Source: a bacterium (GTDB lineage Bacteria > Actinomycetota > Thermoleophilia > Solirubrobacterales > 70-9). From it: 64,000 nt of DNA. Both the position numbers and the translations under genes were made by a program. Location: assembly GCA_023251935.1 (NCBI GenBank), contig JAHEXV010000003.1, positions 1 to 64,000 of the forward strand. The letters run 5' to 3'. Under the pieces are notes generated by a model. That model saw only the letters and a program-made list of their open reading frames with translations, ran no database searches and was not told the DNA's origin. This document shows positions 63,831 through 64,000 of this stretch, in pieces. Positions within the stretch are counted from its first letter, which is position 1, and each line of letters starts with the position of its first letter.

Positions 63831-64000
63831 TCAGGAACGTCTCGCGGCGCTCGCCGCCGGGGCGCCGCTGACCCTGTTCTTGCCGCAGCGCTTGGCCTCG
63901 TAAAGCGCCGCGTCGGCGGCGGCGATCAACGTCCGAGCGCTGTCGGCCGAGGCGGGCATCGAGGCCGCGCCCACGCTTGCCGTGACCTTGAGCGTCCCCG
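63831..64000 (-). CDS. GGDEF domain protein, C-terminal part (N-terminus beyond window)
   Basis: Minus strand: RGTLKVTASVGAASMPASADSARTLIAAADAALYEAKRCGKNRVSGAPAASAARRS*. Confidence 0.85.
   Translation of the reverse strand, partial: GTLKVTASVGAASMPASADSARTLIAAADAALYEAKRCGKNRVSGAPAASAARRS

Overview
High-GC actinobacterial chromosome segment, most likely Thermoleophilia/Solirubrobacterales-like (lineage inferred from gene style only). It is mostly housekeeping sequence. Contents: a dnaK-grpE-dnaJ-hspR-clpB heat-shock operon; purine genes purD, purE, purB, purC, purS, purQ, purL, purF, purN and purH spread over about 25 kb; a sulfate ABC transporter with an Rrf2 regulator; a thiO-thiS-thiG operon behind a TPP riboswitch; a pyruvate dehydrogenase/lipoate block (lpd, E1a, E1b, E2, lipB, lipA); glutamate dehydrogenase; tRNA-Lys(UUU) and tRNA-Ala(UGC). 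The main accessory content lies between the pur genes: three sulfotransferase-like proteins, four paralogous GT-A glycosyltransferases with a DxDEFWWP motif, one further GT-like protein, an NAD-dependent sugar epimerase and a CxPSR-type sulfatase. This looks like a candidate sulfated-glycan locus. Other notable items: an in-frame NTF2-like/ThiE fusion, a CsoR-P450 operon with a candidate CsoR operator, a GC-rich repeat found in frame near the C-termini of both purB and purF, recurrent -10-like hexamers 6-9 nt before start codons (leaderless transcription), a 9-codon uORF overlapping a sulfotransferase start, convergent genes with overlapping stop codons, and a perfect 26-nt palindrome. No CRISPR array, rRNA, transposase or phage gene was seen. 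All calls come from reading the sequence and ORF translations; no database search was run.
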